Notes: generated by a model not told the origin, from the sequence alone. Positions 16,268-25,317 are shown, numbered from the stretch's first letter. The stretch is 50,480 bases of DNA from Aquirhabdus sp. (GCA_030149815.1 JASLHI010000042.1:1-50480), one strand, 5' to 3'. Numbers and translations: made by a program.

Positions 16268-16373
16268 CAAAGCACTCCTCGAGAATGTGTCCTAGCTGTT
16301 GGATCTCAAGCAGCCTAGGATTAGATCAATATTTGAAGCGGTGTGTAGAAGTCGTCTCCACAATTCGCCCGAC

Positions 16374-16393
16374 ATTGTAGCTAAATTTGCTAC
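16374..16393 (-). promoter_or_regulatory. Candidate prpB promoter -10 overlapped by an inverted-repeat operator
   Basis: GTAGC at 16377-16381 and GCTAC at 16389-16393 are inverted copies, 7 bases apart. On the minus strand the second half runs straight into TACAAT, a good -10, about 105 bases before prpB. A repressor bound here would block the promoter. The -35 is weak. No regulator gene is nearby to match it with. Confidence 0.33.
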
Positions 16394-16455
16394 CAAGATG
16401 CGAAAATCATGAATGCGGAGGAAAGTATATTCCGATTATGCAGAGAATCCAGTAC

Positions 16456-16485
16456 GCAAAAAGCCCATCAATGATGAGCTTTTAT
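16456..16485 (-). terminator. Terminator of the small secreted protein gene
   Basis: On the minus strand AAAAGCTCATCA pairs with TGATGGGCTTTT (one G-U pair) and is followed by a T run. It isolates this gene from prpB. Confidence 0.75.
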
Positions 16486-16503
16486 GCCGCTTAGCGAGCT
16501 GAA

Positions 16504-16839
16504 TTAGCGTGACACAAAGGGAATTTTTACGGCGACATATCCATTTCCACTACGTTGATAGTAAGTATTATGCGCGTAGTAATAGGTCTGTTTGTTCACT
16601 TTTACAATACGATAGCGGTGTGGAAGGGCTTTAATCCATCCGCGTTTTGGCGATGCTTTGTAGTTCGGATGCGCTTTGTACCATGCGGCATCATGTGCAG
16701 AAAGTGCTTTATATGGTACGTTCTTGGGTGCGTTCTGTGGAATTGCTTGTGCGAGTTGCCATGTACTCGCACACAAACTCACGACAGTAAGCATTTTTAG
16801 ACTCGATTTGAGTGTTGCGAGACTTGATCGGTTCTTCAA
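16504..16839 (-). CDS. Small secreted protein, DUF6515-like
   Basis: The 111-residue precursor has a signal peptide ending near AQA-IPQ. The C-terminal half, LPHRYRIVKVNKQTYYYAHN followed by TYYQRSGNGYVAVKIP, fits the tyrosine-rich pattern of small periplasmic proteins annotated DUF6515. The function of that family is not known to me. The middle section is rich in Lys, Pro, His and Trp. It stands alone with its own terminator, directly downstream of the EF-hand gene on the same strand. Confidence 0.7.
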   Translation of the reverse strand: MKNRSSLATLKSSLKMLTVVSLCASTWQLAQAIPQNAPKNVPYKALSAHDAAWYKAHPNYKASPKRGWIKALPHRYRIVKVNKQTYYYAHNTYYQRSGNGYVAVKIPFVSR

Positions 16840-16882
16840 AATACCACCTCTTTTATTTCACTTACTGAAGCAAGTCTATCAC

Positions 16883-17830
16883 TTAAGATGGAGACTTTTC
16901 ATGCTGTGCTTTAAAAAATGCATGAAGCTCATCTTGACTAATTTGACCGTTATGATCTGTATCAATTTCATTAAAATGTTTGGTAATTTCAGGCGCACCC
17001 GCTTGTGCCTCGCTCAAACTGATCGATCCGTCATGGTTGGTATCCAGTTGCTGGAAACGAGACTCGAAGCCTCCATGGCGATCGCCATGATGATGTTCTC
17101 CACCATGATGACGCCAGAATGCAAAGCGCTGCCAGAAACCGTGGTGGTGATGCGGTTTAAATGCTAACCATTCTTCCAGCGTCAATTGTCCATCGTGATT
17201 GGTATCCGCTTTTTTGAATTCTTCGGTGTGATGCTTCGTCATACGCTCTTCATGCTTGGCCTTTTTTGCCTCAAAGAATGCTTTGAGCTCGTCTTGGCTA
17301 ACTAAACCGTCATGATTCGTATCGATTTCATCAAAGTGCTTAGCAATACGTGGCGCATAGGATTCAGCTTCTGCTTTACTAATCTGCCCATCGTGATTGG
17401 CATCTACTTTTTTTAGCCATTCTGTCAGGTTCTTACCGTCTGAACGATCGTTCTGGTCTTGTTCATCGCGCGGACCTTCTTGTCCATCATGCGGACGATA
17501 TTCAGGGCGTGGCGGCTTGAATGCGAGCCATTCTGCGAGGCTGACTTTGCCATCATGGTTGGTGTCAGCTTGCTGGAACATTTCAGTACGGCGTTGGGTG
17601 CGTTCTTGTTCATGTTTAGCACGGAATTCTTCCCAACGTGCTTTGCGAGCCGCATGGTCGTCAGTCGTTGGCGCTGCGGTTGTTGGTGTCGCTGGTACTG
17701 CTGCTGTTGGTGCGCTCGTCGTTTCAGCAAAACTCGTGAATGAAATGCCGCCTAGACTCATCACCAATGCTGCAATGATTGAATGTTTAAATAGTTTTTT
17801 TTGAGGTTGTTTCAAGTGAGATTGTTTCAT
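16883..17830 (-). CDS. Secreted protein with six EF-hands in a duplicated triplet
   Basis: After a signal peptide (cleavage near residue 35, SFA-ETT) and an Ala/Pro/Thr linker, the 315-residue protein carries six canonical 12-residue EF-hand loops at 89-100, 143-154, 170-181, 209-220, 263-274 and 290-301. Each starts with D and ends with E. The second three lie exactly 120 residues after the first three, and flanking text (EWLAFKP, SQDEL-AFF) repeats too, so the gene arose by internal duplication. The linkers differ: the first is acidic with PRDEQDQND, the second is His-rich with HHHH and GEHHHGDRHGG. It should bind calcium outside the cytoplasm, and the histidines may bind other metals. Confidence 0.88.
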   Translation of the reverse strand: MKQSHLKQPQKKLFKHSIIAALVMSLGGISFTSFAETTSAPTAAVPATPTTAAPTTDDHAARKARWEEFRAKHEQERTQRRTEMFQQADTNHDGKVSLAEWLAFKPPRPEYRPHDGQEGPRDEQDQNDRSDGKNLTEWLKKVDANHDGQISKAEAESYAPRIAKHFDEIDTNHDGLVSQDELKAFFEAKKAKHEERMTKHHTEEFKKADTNHDGQLTLEEWLAFKPHHHHGFWQRFAFWRHHGGEHHHGDRHGGFESRFQQLDTNHDGSISLSEAQAGAPEITKHFNEIDTDHNGQISQDELHAFFKAQHEKSPS

Positions 17831-18042
17831 GGCCTAACTCCGTTTCCGACATGCTGCCGTTAAGTGGGTACATGGCTTAAGTTAGCGCTGAAATGTCGGT
17901 AGAGTTTGTTGGAAATAAGGAGGAAATAAGGAGCTATGTATGAATGTGTGATAAAAGTTTATTTTGCCACACAATTACAGCCAAGACCTCGTACAAAACA
18001 GTATTAGGCCTCACTCCACTATAGAAAAAGAAAGTCTAATTT

Positions 18043-19530
18043 CTACAAAGTTCCGCATAATGTATGAACATTATAGGTGCTGGGTTGACCTTGTTTTTGA
18101 TCAATATCCTTGCCTTGTAAATAACGCAATGCTTGTGTAAACATATAATCCGTTGCCGTGGCATAGGTTTTTGCCAAAATTGGTGGCGGCATATCTTGCT
18201 TGTGTTGATTCATCGCTGTCACAACTTCTGTGCGTTTTGCGACACGTTCTTTACGAATTTTTTCCAATGGGTTATTTGAGTCAAGGCCCTCAAACTTCGG
18301 ATGAGCGTAGTCGACTTCGTGAAAGTTCAGTGCATCGTCAAGGTCGCCATTTTTGCGTTCACTCACCAGATAATCAGGTGTAACGCCGTAACCGTTAACG
18401 GGGCAGCCAGATGGTGTGAAGTAGTTGGCTGTGGTGAGGCGAAGCCCAGTATTATTGATGACAGGCGAGATGGTTTGTACTGACCCTTTACCAAACGTGG
18501 GTTCGCCAATAATCGTTGCGCGTTTCAGGTCTTGGAGTGCCCCCGTGACCAGTTCTGGCGCAGAAATTGTATTGTGGTGTACCAGCACAACGAGTGGAAT
18601 GGTTTTATAGAGCTCTGGTAAGTTGGCAAGTGGGTCTTGCGTGGCGCCATTTTTGGTATTGGAGGCGGTTTTATAGTCGTCCAGTGTGGTGTAAAGATAA
18701 CGTTGCCCTTCGGTTGAGTTGCCTTTAATCAGTACGGCTTTTTGTTTGCCTTGAACAAAAATAGAAACAACGCCAACAGCAGCATTCAAAGATCCACCAC
18801 CATTGTTACGCAGATCCAAAATTAAGCCTTTGAGGTTGGGGTCAGTTTTAGCAAGGTCTTGCAGTGCATCAACCGTTTTTGCAACCACATTTTCATCAAA
18901 TGAGGAAATCCGTACCCAACCATAATGCGGCGCAACGATTCGATGATAAACAGTCTCAGTTTTGATTTTTGCGCGCGTAATGCTGAAATAGGTCTTTTGC
19001 ATTCTTGGCATGCGTTGTACCGTGATCTTGACTACTGAGTTGATTGGCCCCGCCATGCTTTCGGTCATTTCTTTGAAGGTTTTTCCTCTAAAATTTTCAC
19101 CATCTGCCTCGACAATCAGGTCATTTGGGTGAATATTTGCTTTCTCAGCGGGACTATTATCCAGCACTTGATAAACACGTAACCCATCGCCTTCTTGTCC
19201 AACGACGACGCCAATGCCAACGTAGCCTTCAGCGCGCCATGTTTTCCACATATCGGCATATTCGGTTTTATCCATAAATTGACCGTGTGTGAGCGTGTCA
19301 ACCGTGCGTTTAATGCCTTGATTCAGAAATTCATGGACATCAATCGGGGTGTACGAGTCTTTTTTGATGGTTTCGACAACATCTTTAAGCTGGCAGATTT
19401 CTGCTTCCCAATCAGGAGGACATGGGCTTGCGGCGTAAGCACCTACGGTGTGAAAACCAAAGGCGAATGTCGCGACTTGTATGGCATGAGTCAGGCGAAG
19501 CAGGGGAGGTTTTTTCATTTGAATTGTCAT
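18043..19530 (-). CDS. Secreted S41-family (C-terminal processing) protease with PDZ domain
   Basis: The 495-residue precursor has an N-terminal signal (cleavage near AYA-ASP), a PDZ domain at about 100-180 (GYVGIGVVVG, and PNDLIVEADG) and an S41 catalytic domain. By alignment with Prc/CtpA the serine is S323 (TISAPELV) and the lysine K348 (TFGKGSVQ), 25 residues apart as in Prc. The block LILDLRNNGGGSLNAAV is typical. It should cut periplasmic proteins near their C termini. It is distinct in length from the large E. coli Prc (about 680 residues). It lies downstream of baeSR on the same strand, separated by about 165 bases. Confidence 0.9.
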   Translation of the reverse strand: MTIQMKKPPLLRLTHAIQVATFAFGFHTVGAYAASPCPPDWEAEICQLKDVVETIKKDSYTPIDVHEFLNQGIKRTVDTLTHGQFMDKTEYADMWKTWRAEGYVGIGVVVGQEGDGLRVYQVLDNSPAEKANIHPNDLIVEADGENFRGKTFKEMTESMAGPINSVVKITVQRMPRMQKTYFSITRAKIKTETVYHRIVAPHYGWVRISSFDENVVAKTVDALQDLAKTDPNLKGLILDLRNNGGGSLNAAVGVVSIFVQGKQKAVLIKGNSTEGQRYLYTTLDDYKTASNTKNGATQDPLANLPELYKTIPLVVLVHHNTISAPELVTGALQDLKRATIIGEPTFGKGSVQTISPVINNTGLRLTTANYFTPSGCPVNGYGVTPDYLVSERKNGDLDDALNFHEVDYAHPKFEGLDSNNPLEKIRKERVAKRTEVVTAMNQHKQDMPPPILAKTYATATDYMFTQALRYLQGKDIDQKQGQPSTYNVHTLCGTL

Positions 19531-19659
19531 GAGAGTTTATCTTTCAACGGTTCTATAGGATCTTCTGTGCACGAATGTAGAATGTTCTATTTATGCTGAG
19601 AACGATTACGATTTGATGTATGGGAAATCCTTTGCTGTAATTTTAGACCGATATCGAAT

Positions 19660-19682
19660 GGCGGCCACAAAGGTGCGCCCCT
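19660..19682. repeat. REP-like GC-rich palindrome between the protease gene and baeR
   Basis: GGCGGCCACAAAGGTGCGCC, followed by CCTACAGGAG, resembles small interspersed hairpins of the GGGCGACC...GGTCGCCCCTACAGG type found between genes in many bacteria. The stem is imperfect. It could also serve as the 3' end of the baeSR transcript. Confidence 0.4.
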
Positions 19683-19695
19683 ACAGGAGTTTTGA

Positions 19696-20394
19696 TTACA
19701 ACTCGAGTTTATAGCCGACACCATAGATAGAACGAATCACATCCTCAGGTGAAATCAGAGACATTTTTCGGCGCAGGTTTTTGATATGACTATCAATGGT
19801 TCGATCAGTAATAATTCTTTGATCATCATAGACATGGTTGATCAGTTGGTCGCGTTGGAATACGCGGCCAGGAGCATCAGCGAGCGTTTTAAGCAAACGG
19901 AATTCTGCTGGTGTGAGTTCAAGAAGTTGATTGTGATAGCGCGCCTCAAAGCGAGCTTCATCCAGTTGTAAGTTGGTCAGTGAAGTTGCGACTGCGCCAA
20001 CTTCCGCATGAGGAACTCGGCGTAAAATTGCTTTCACACGCGCCATAACTTCGCGTGGGCTAAATGGCTTACAAATATAATCATCTGCGCCAATTTCGAG
20101 ACCGATCAGTCGGTCAATTTCTTCAACACGCGCAGTAATCATGATGATCGGAACATTGCTAATTCGACGAATATCTTTACAAACATCTAAACCATCCCGC
20201 CCAGGAAGCATCAGATCTAAAAGGACGAGATCAGGGTGTTCGTGCGCAGGGTGATCCGTATAGTATTTGGCGACCTCACGTCCATCAGAGATCCATACCG
20301 TCGCATAATTATTGGCGGCAAGATAGTCCAATAGCACTTGTGCAAGTTTAGGCTCATCCTCAACCACAAGAACTAACATTTTAGAATCAATCAC
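19696..20394 (-). CDS. baeR: BaeR-type response regulator
   Basis: The 232-residue OmpR-family regulator has a receiver domain with phospho-acceptor D60 (VLLDLMLPG) and a winged-helix DNA-binding domain ending in YGVGYKLE. It shares long identical stretches with E. coli BaeR, such as GLEIGADDYICKP and LTPAEFRLLKTL, and TDRTIDSHIKNLRRK. BaeSR answers envelope stress and in Acinetobacter affects efflux pump expression. The kinase gene baeS lies immediately upstream (14 bases apart), so the two form an operon. Confidence 0.92.
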   Translation of the reverse strand: MIDSKMLVLVVEDEPKLAQVLLDYLAANNYATVWISDGREVAKYYTDHPAHEHPDLVLLDLMLPGRDGLDVCKDIRRISNVPIIMITARVEEIDRLIGLEIGADDYICKPFSPREVMARVKAILRRVPHAEVGAVATSLTNLQLDEARFEARYHNQLLELTPAEFRLLKTLADAPGRVFQRDQLINHVYDDQRIITDRTIDSHIKNLRRKMSLISPEDVIRSIYGVGYKLEL

Positions 20395-20408
20395 GTTCTC
20401 TTCCTCTT

Positions 20409-21923
20409 TTATGCTGCATCTGCGCCATTCAATGGCAATATGATATTAATTTGCACCCCACCTAATGGCGAGTGTTGTGCGTGAATTTGACCACCATGGG
20501 CTTGGACTATGGTTTGGCATAATGGTAAACCCAAACCTGCACCGCCTGTTGCGCGATTGCGTGAGCTCTCTACACGATATAACCGCTCAAAAATCTTGGG
20601 TAATTCTTCATCTGATACACCAGGTGCAGAGTCTTGCAGACTGATCAAAATCTGATATTGATCTGTGGTGACTTTGAGTTGTACCTGCCCACCCGCATCG
20701 GTATAGCGCAATGTATTCTCAAGTAAATTCTTGAAAAGCTGTGCAAGTCTACGTTCGTCTGCACGCAGGATAATCGGAGATTGGGGTAGAAAGAGCGACC
20801 ATGATAGTCTTTTTGTAGCGAGTCGCTCTTGGAACAGATCAGCGACGCGCGTAATGCATTCATTTAAATTGATTGAACTCATGTTGTAGTGTAAGCCACC
20901 GACATCGGATAGCGAAATCTGGTAAAGATCATCCACCAGTTGGCTGAGCGCTTGAGTTTCGGACTGCAGTGACATGATTGCGGTAGAATCAGGCTGGCGA
21001 ATCCCATCTTGTATCGCTTCTAGCTCACCTTTCAAAATCGCTAGCGGTGTGCGCAGTTCATGGGAAATATCTGCAACAAACTCACGACGCATGGTTTCAT
21101 TGCGCTGCAAAGTGGATGCAAGCTGATTAAAATCCTTCGCGAGTTGTCCGAGTTCATCCTGTTGTTGTACTTGAGCTCGTGTCTCGTAGTGACCTGCAAT
21201 GAGCTGTTGAGTCGCTTCCGCGAGTCGGCGCACAGGCGCAAGAAAAAGTCGGGCAAGCAGTAACGCGGCTACAATCGCGAGAAGTGTGGCGGCAATCATG
21301 ATATAGACACTTGATTGGCGCTGTTCTGCGAGAAACTTTAATTCACCTTGTGTGATGCGGCGCTCACGTGGTGAGACTGCAATCCAACCCACAGTATTAC
21401 CATGAACTTGGATTGGATAGCGCAAAGCTGTTTCTGGTACTTCGGGATTACCTGCGATGACTAATCCAGCTTTATCTAATAAACTCCAATGAGATGGACG
21501 TCTTTGTATAGGTAGCTTGTTTCTTTGGTCAGAATTATTTTTAAGGTTGCTTTTTGAATTAAACTCATCGAACTCATCTTTATCGTGATCACTCTGTTTC
21601 TCAGCAAGTTCGCGTTTCATCTGTTCAGGAGTGAGCTCGCGTCGACCTAAATCAGGGCGCACAATATCTCGCCAAAGCCGAGGATTATTTCGGATAAAAT
21701 CCCAGCTTTGTTTGTCATCATAAAAATCAGCGAGTGTGGTTGTCATGGCCTGTGCGCGTTGGCTGTCTTGTTGAGCGCTATAGGCATTAAAGCTATGTCT
21801 AAGACTCCATGACATTGCGCCGCCCATCGCAAGAATCACAAGTGCACTGATTCCCAAAATTGACATAAACAATTTTGTGGTAATCGAAAAACGTCGGGGA
21901 AACTTTAAAATCCGCACCGTCAC
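20409..21923 (-). CDS. baeS: BaeS-type sensor histidine kinase
   Basis: The 504-residue kinase has transmembrane helices at about 18-40 and 206-230 flanking a periplasmic sensor region, then a HAMP domain (about 230-280), the phospho-acceptor H288 in SHELRTPLAIL, and an ATP-binding domain with NLLENTLRYTDAGG and GGAGLGLPLC. The periplasmic part contains a charged stretch around 105-135 (RELAEKQSDHDKDEFDEF). It should phosphorylate BaeR, encoded immediately downstream. Confidence 0.9.
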   Translation of the reverse strand: MTVRILKFPRRFSITTKLFMSILGISALVILAMGGAMSWSLRHSFNAYSAQQDSQRAQAMTTTLADFYDDKQSWDFIRNNPRLWRDIVRPDLGRRELTPEQMKRELAEKQSDHDKDEFDEFNSKSNLKNNSDQRNKLPIQRRPSHWSLLDKAGLVIAGNPEVPETALRYPIQVHGNTVGWIAVSPRERRITQGELKFLAEQRQSSVYIMIAATLLAIVAALLLARLFLAPVRRLAEATQQLIAGHYETRAQVQQQDELGQLAKDFNQLASTLQRNETMRREFVADISHELRTPLAILKGELEAIQDGIRQPDSTAIMSLQSETQALSQLVDDLYQISLSDVGGLHYNMSSINLNECITRVADLFQERLATKRLSWSLFLPQSPIILRADERRLAQLFKNLLENTLRYTDAGGQVQLKVTTDQYQILISLQDSAPGVSDEELPKIFERLYRVESSRNRATGGAGLGLPLCQTIVQAHGGQIHAQHSPLGGVQINIILPLNGADAA

Positions 21924-22039
21924 AAGCTCATACTCATCTCAAAGAAACTTATTTTTACAAGAAATCTATTTGATTATGCCATTATTTTGATCATAAATTG
22001 CTGGTGTTACGTTGAGTTCTGTTTATCCGCGATGAGGTA

Positions 22040-22068
22040 TAAAAAAGCCGCGATATATCGCGGCTTTC
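22040..22068 (-). terminator. Terminator of the DUF4442 gene
   Basis: AAAGCCGCGATATATCGCGGCTTT is a perfect palindrome, 14 bases past the stop codon; six T residues follow on the minus strand. Confidence 0.88.
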
Positions 22069-22081
22069 TAAACGGTCTATT

Positions 22082-22594
22082 TTATGCAGTCTTAGCTGGA
22101 CGTTTCTTTGGCACCCATGCCCAGATCATTTCGCATTCCACAGGGCTGTTGCCAGTTGCGTCAGTAATGATGCATGGTACAGTGACTTCACCTTTTGGTG
22201 TGCTTGCAATGCGTTCACGATCAGCAAGAGAGAGTGTTGCCGTCGCGATGAGGTCACCTTTAGCGACTTTTTTGTACTCAAGTTTCAATGATTTGATGAG
22301 TACCATCGAGTCGTCAGGGATATTCATCCCCACAACAAAACCCGTTGCTGTTTCTGCAATCAGTGCCATTGCAACCGCATGCACACCTTTAATATGGTTT
22401 TGCATTGGGCGACGATTTTTAATGCTACAAATCACCTTATCTGCAGTCACCAAATCGTAGCTAATCCCAGCAGTACCTACCATAGGTACAACCGTACCGA
22501 AGGCTTTAGACAGCACTTTAGCGCGGACGGATTGTGGGAGATATTCCGCTGCACCAGCGACTTTGGCGATTAAATTCTTCTTACCTTTGCTCAT
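22082..22594 (-). CDS. DUF4442 hotdog-fold protein (thioesterase-like)
   Basis: The product is 170 residues from the ATG at 22594. It matches the DUF4442 hotdog family seen in Acinetobacter: MQNHIKGVHAVAMALIAETA at the centre and CEMIWAWVPKK at the end. Hotdog proteins of this kind act on acyl-CoA or similar thioesters; the substrate is unknown. A longer start at 22633 overlaps the yajQ stop by one base (TAATG), which would couple translation. I prefer the inner ATG because family members begin MSK, but both are possible. It follows yajQ as a second operon gene. Confidence 0.82.
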   Translation of the reverse strand: MSKGKKNLIAKVAGAAEYLPQSVRAKVLSKAFGTVVPMVGTAGISYDLVTADKVICSIKNRRPMQNHIKGVHAVAMALIAETATGFVVGMNIPDDSMVLIKSLKLEYKKVAKGDLIATATLSLADRERIASTPKGEVTVPCIITDATGNSPVECEMIWAWVPKKRPAKTA

Positions 22595-22632
22595 GCTAAA
22601 TTTTCCAGTTGAGGGATGAGGACGTATCGACA

Positions 22633-23121
22633 TTAGTCCTTAAAGTTGTTGAACTGCAATGGCAAACCAAACTGTTGTTCTTTCAAAAATGCCATAATTT
22701 GCTGCAAGGTGTCGCGTTTTTTGTCAGTCACACGAATTTTGTCGCCTTGAATTGCAGCTTGGACTTTAATGCCGCTGTCTTTAATGGCTTTATTAATTTT
22801 TTTTGCAGTATCTGAGTCAAGACCGTCTTTGAGCTTAATAATTTGGTGGATGAATTTGCCAGAGGCTTTCATGTCTTGCGCATCGAGGCTTTGGATATCG
22901 ACTTTGCGCTTCATCATGTGGTTTTCGAGCATCGCAAAGACGTTTTCTACTTGCAGCTCACTTTCGCCTACAATTTTAATCTCTTTAGCTTTTTCATTGA
23001 GTTCGATGCTGATTTCTTTACCACGAAAGTCAAAGCGCGTTTGAATTTCTTTTTGAGTGTTTTGTACAGCATTATTCAGTTCAGGAAGTTCTAATTCTGA
23101 GACAATATCGAGTGATGGCAT
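22633..23121 (-). CDS. yajQ: YajQ-family nucleotide-binding protein
   Basis: This 162-residue protein matches YajQ over its whole length: MPSLDIVSELELPELNNAVQ, TRFDFRGKE, and AIQGDKIRVTDKKRDTLQ. Members bind nucleotides and tRNA, and some Xanthomonas and Pseudomonas members bind c-di-GMP and act as virulence regulators. It is the first gene of a two-gene unit with the DUF4442 gene. The window also encodes a GGDEF and an EAL enzyme far away, so any connection is speculative. Confidence 0.94.
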   Translation of the reverse strand: MPSLDIVSELELPELNNAVQNTQKEIQTRFDFRGKEISIELNEKAKEIKIVGESELQVENVFAMLENHMMKRKVDIQSLDAQDMKASGKFIHQIIKLKDGLDSDTAKKINKAIKDSGIKVQAAIQGDKIRVTDKKRDTLQQIMAFLKEQQFGLPLQFNNFKD

Positions 23122-23293
23122 GGTTTAATCTCTACAATTTAAGTTTTACAGACTATGATTTTACAGATCATGCGATTATAGCAAATTGCGTTACCAAGTT
23201 AGTTGCAAAGTTATGTGTGAACACGAGATGAATGTGTACTCTACCGTTCAGTTGTATAGTGTGCTGTTCATCTCAATGAGAAGGAAATAAATC

Positions 23294-23620
23294 ATGATTC
23301 GTGAAGTAGCCATTACCGATTTTCCTGCGATTCAGGAAAAAGCATCACAAACCCAAGTCTGGGATGTGCGTGATGCCAAGTCGTTTGCCGAAGGTCATAT
23401 TGTTGGCGCAGTGAATAAACCGATTGAGCATTTAGATGCGTCCGTCTTAGCAGATGTTCCTGAAGGCGAGCCTGTCTATGTGCTGTGTGGTGGCGGAACG
23501 AAAGCAGGTCGTGCAATTGCTTTGCTCGAATCACTTGATCCAACCCGTGAATATGTTGAGTTAAAAGGTGGTACACGCGGTGCGCGTGCTGCGGGTTTGC
23601 CAATTATTGTTGAAGAATAA
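23294..23620 (+). CDS. Single-domain rhodanese-like protein
   Basis: The 108-residue protein is a lone rhodanese domain with the active-site loop CGGGTKAGRA (C65 as the sulfur-carrying cysteine), the VWDVRDAKSFAEGHI block and a C-terminal GGTRGARAAGLP. It may carry sulfur or act as a thiosulfate sulfurtransferase in the cytosol. The AAGGAAATAAATC leader gives a good ribosome binding site. dinB starts 20 bases after its stop codon, so they are probably cotranscribed. Confidence 0.88.
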   Translation: MIREVAITDFPAIQEKASQTQVWDVRDAKSFAEGHIVGAVNKPIEHLDASVLADVPEGEPVYVLCGGGTKAGRAIALLESLDPTREYVELKGGTRGARAAGLPIIVEE

Positions 23621-23639
23621 TCGTTGACGTTGACGCATC

Positions 23640-24731
23640 ATGAGCGATGAAACTCAGTCGAAGCAGCGAAAAATCATTCATATTGATATGGATGCGTTTT
23701 ATGCGTCAGTTGAGCAACGTGATGATGCTAGCTTACGGGGTAAACCTGTGGTTGTCGCATGGAAAGGCGAGCGTTCGGTCGTTTGCGCAGCATCTTATGA
23801 GGCGCGTAAATTCGGTATTCGTTCAGCAATGTCGGCGATTCGCGCAGAGCGACTGTGTCCTGATGCGATTTTTGTGCCGCCTGATTTTGTGCGCTATAAA
23901 GCGGCATCTAAGCAGATGCATGAGATTTTTCATCGTCATACCGATTTGATTGAACCGTTGTCGCTGGATGAAGCCTACTTGGATGTGACGCAGCCCAAGC
24001 TGGATTTAGGTTCAGCCACTGCGATTGCGGAAATGATTCGCACGCAGATCCGCGAAGAAATTCATCTCACCGCCTCGGCAGGTGTTGCACCAAATAAATT
24101 ACTGGCAAAGATTGCTTCGGATTGGAATAAGCCTGATGGTTTATTTGTCATTCGCCCAAGTCAGGTTGAAGCGTTTTTGAAGCCATTGCCCGTCAGTAAA
24201 ATTCATGGTGTGGGCAAAGTGATGCAAGCGAAATTGACAGCGCTGGGTATTGAGACAGTAGGTGATTTACGATTGCGTGAGCTGCATGAGCTAGAACAGC
24301 GATTTGGTCGTTTTGGTAAGCGATTATATGAGTGCGCACGGGGGATTGATGAGCGCATCGTGCAGCCGAATCAACGTGTGAAATCGATTTCGTCTGAAGA
24401 TACTTTTTCGACTGATGTGACCTTGGTTGAGCTTGATGAAGCGATTCGTCGTCTTGCCGAAAAAACATGGCATGCAACTCGAAAAACCACACGTGTGGGT
24501 CGTACCGTGGTTTTAAAATTAAAAACTTCCGATTTTCAAATCCTCACCAGAAGTTATACGCCACATCATTTGATTAGTTCTATTGAAGAATTGATTGAAA
24601 TTGCGTTGGTGTTACGTGATCGAATTGAACTACCTGAGACGACACGTTATCGCTTAGTGGGTGTGGGTTTGGCTGGTTTTGTTGAGCCTGATGAGGTTGT
24701 GCAACAAGGAGAGTTGTTTGGTTTTATTTAA
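23640..24731 (+). CDS. dinB: DNA polymerase IV (Y-family)
   Basis: At 363 residues it has the normal length of Pol IV. The metal-binding acidic residues are D16 and D18 region (HIDMDAFYASVE) and D110/E111 (SLDEAYLDV). The palm, the helix-hairpin-helix region (SKIHGVGKVMQAKL) and the little-finger domain are complete, and a beta-clamp binding motif QGELFGF is at the C terminus. It copies damaged DNA with low fidelity. I see no LexA-type box upstream, in line with the poor SOS conservation of this group. Confidence 0.95.
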   Translation: MSDETQSKQRKIIHIDMDAFYASVEQRDDASLRGKPVVVAWKGERSVVCAASYEARKFGIRSAMSAIRAERLCPDAIFVPPDFVRYKAASKQMHEIFHRHTDLIEPLSLDEAYLDVTQPKLDLGSATAIAEMIRTQIREEIHLTASAGVAPNKLLAKIASDWNKPDGLFVIRPSQVEAFLKPLPVSKIHGVGKVMQAKLTALGIETVGDLRLRELHELEQRFGRFGKRLYECARGIDERIVQPNQRVKSISSEDTFSTDVTLVELDEAIRRLAEKTWHATRKTTRVGRTVVLKLKTSDFQILTRSYTPHHLISSIEELIEIALVLRDRIELPETTRYRLVGVGLAGFVEPDEVVQQGELFGFI

Positions 24732-24819
24732 AATGGATACTCAAATGGCATAGCGCTGTCATATATCTTGTTATCATATCTACAAGTTGAACAGAAAGTT
24801 TGCAGTCTTGGAGATTTGT

Positions 24820-25317
24820 ATGAAGGTTAGTCCGTCAATGCGTTGGGTGGGAGTTAGTTTGTTGGTTGCGAGCTTGTGTGTGGCTTGTGGCAAACGTGAA
24901 AACGCAGAAAAAGCTGAACGAGAAGATGCAGCTAGACCTAATCCAACGCCAGCTGCAATTCGCCCAGCAGCAATTGTGGGTCAATATGAAGGTGTACTGC
25001 CAACCAATGACCCTCAAATGACGAGTAAAACTTTGATTACTCTAAATGCAGATGCAACCTTTACATTAAATCAAACCTATATTCGACAAGGTTTAAATGA
25101 GGTAAAGCAACCGGAAGCGAATGGGAGCTGGATTGTGAATACAGATCAGACATTGATTCAGCTTCAAATCGACAGTGCTGTACCAGGGAATATCACCTGC
25201 TTTGCGGTGCATTCCGATGCGATTATCAAATACGATCCTTCTTGCCAGCCATTAGATGCGGTGCATCCAGCGTTATATACGTTGAAGAAGTTGGTGTTGA
25301 ATAAAGCTGCTTCTTAA
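24820..25317 (+). CDS. NlpE-like lipoprotein
   Basis: From the ATG at 24820 (GGAG eight bases upstream; the TTG 33 bases earlier has no such site) the product is 165 residues. A signal peptide ends at C23 (LCVAC-GK); cysteine instead of leucine at position -3 makes the lipobox weak. The core VGQYEGVLPTNDPQMTSKTL followed by ITLNADATFTLNQTYI matches the N-terminal domain of NlpE, an outer-membrane lipoprotein that senses surface contact and copper. The CxxC pair of E. coli NlpE is absent; two cysteines near the end (NITC and PSC) could pair instead. Confidence 0.75.
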   Translation: MKVSPSMRWVGVSLLVASLCVACGKRENAEKAEREDAARPNPTPAAIRPAAIVGQYEGVLPTNDPQMTSKTLITLNADATFTLNQTYIRQGLNEVKQPEANGSWIVNTDQTLIQLQIDSAVPGNITCFAVHSDAIIKYDPSCQPLDAVHPALYTLKKLVLNKAAS

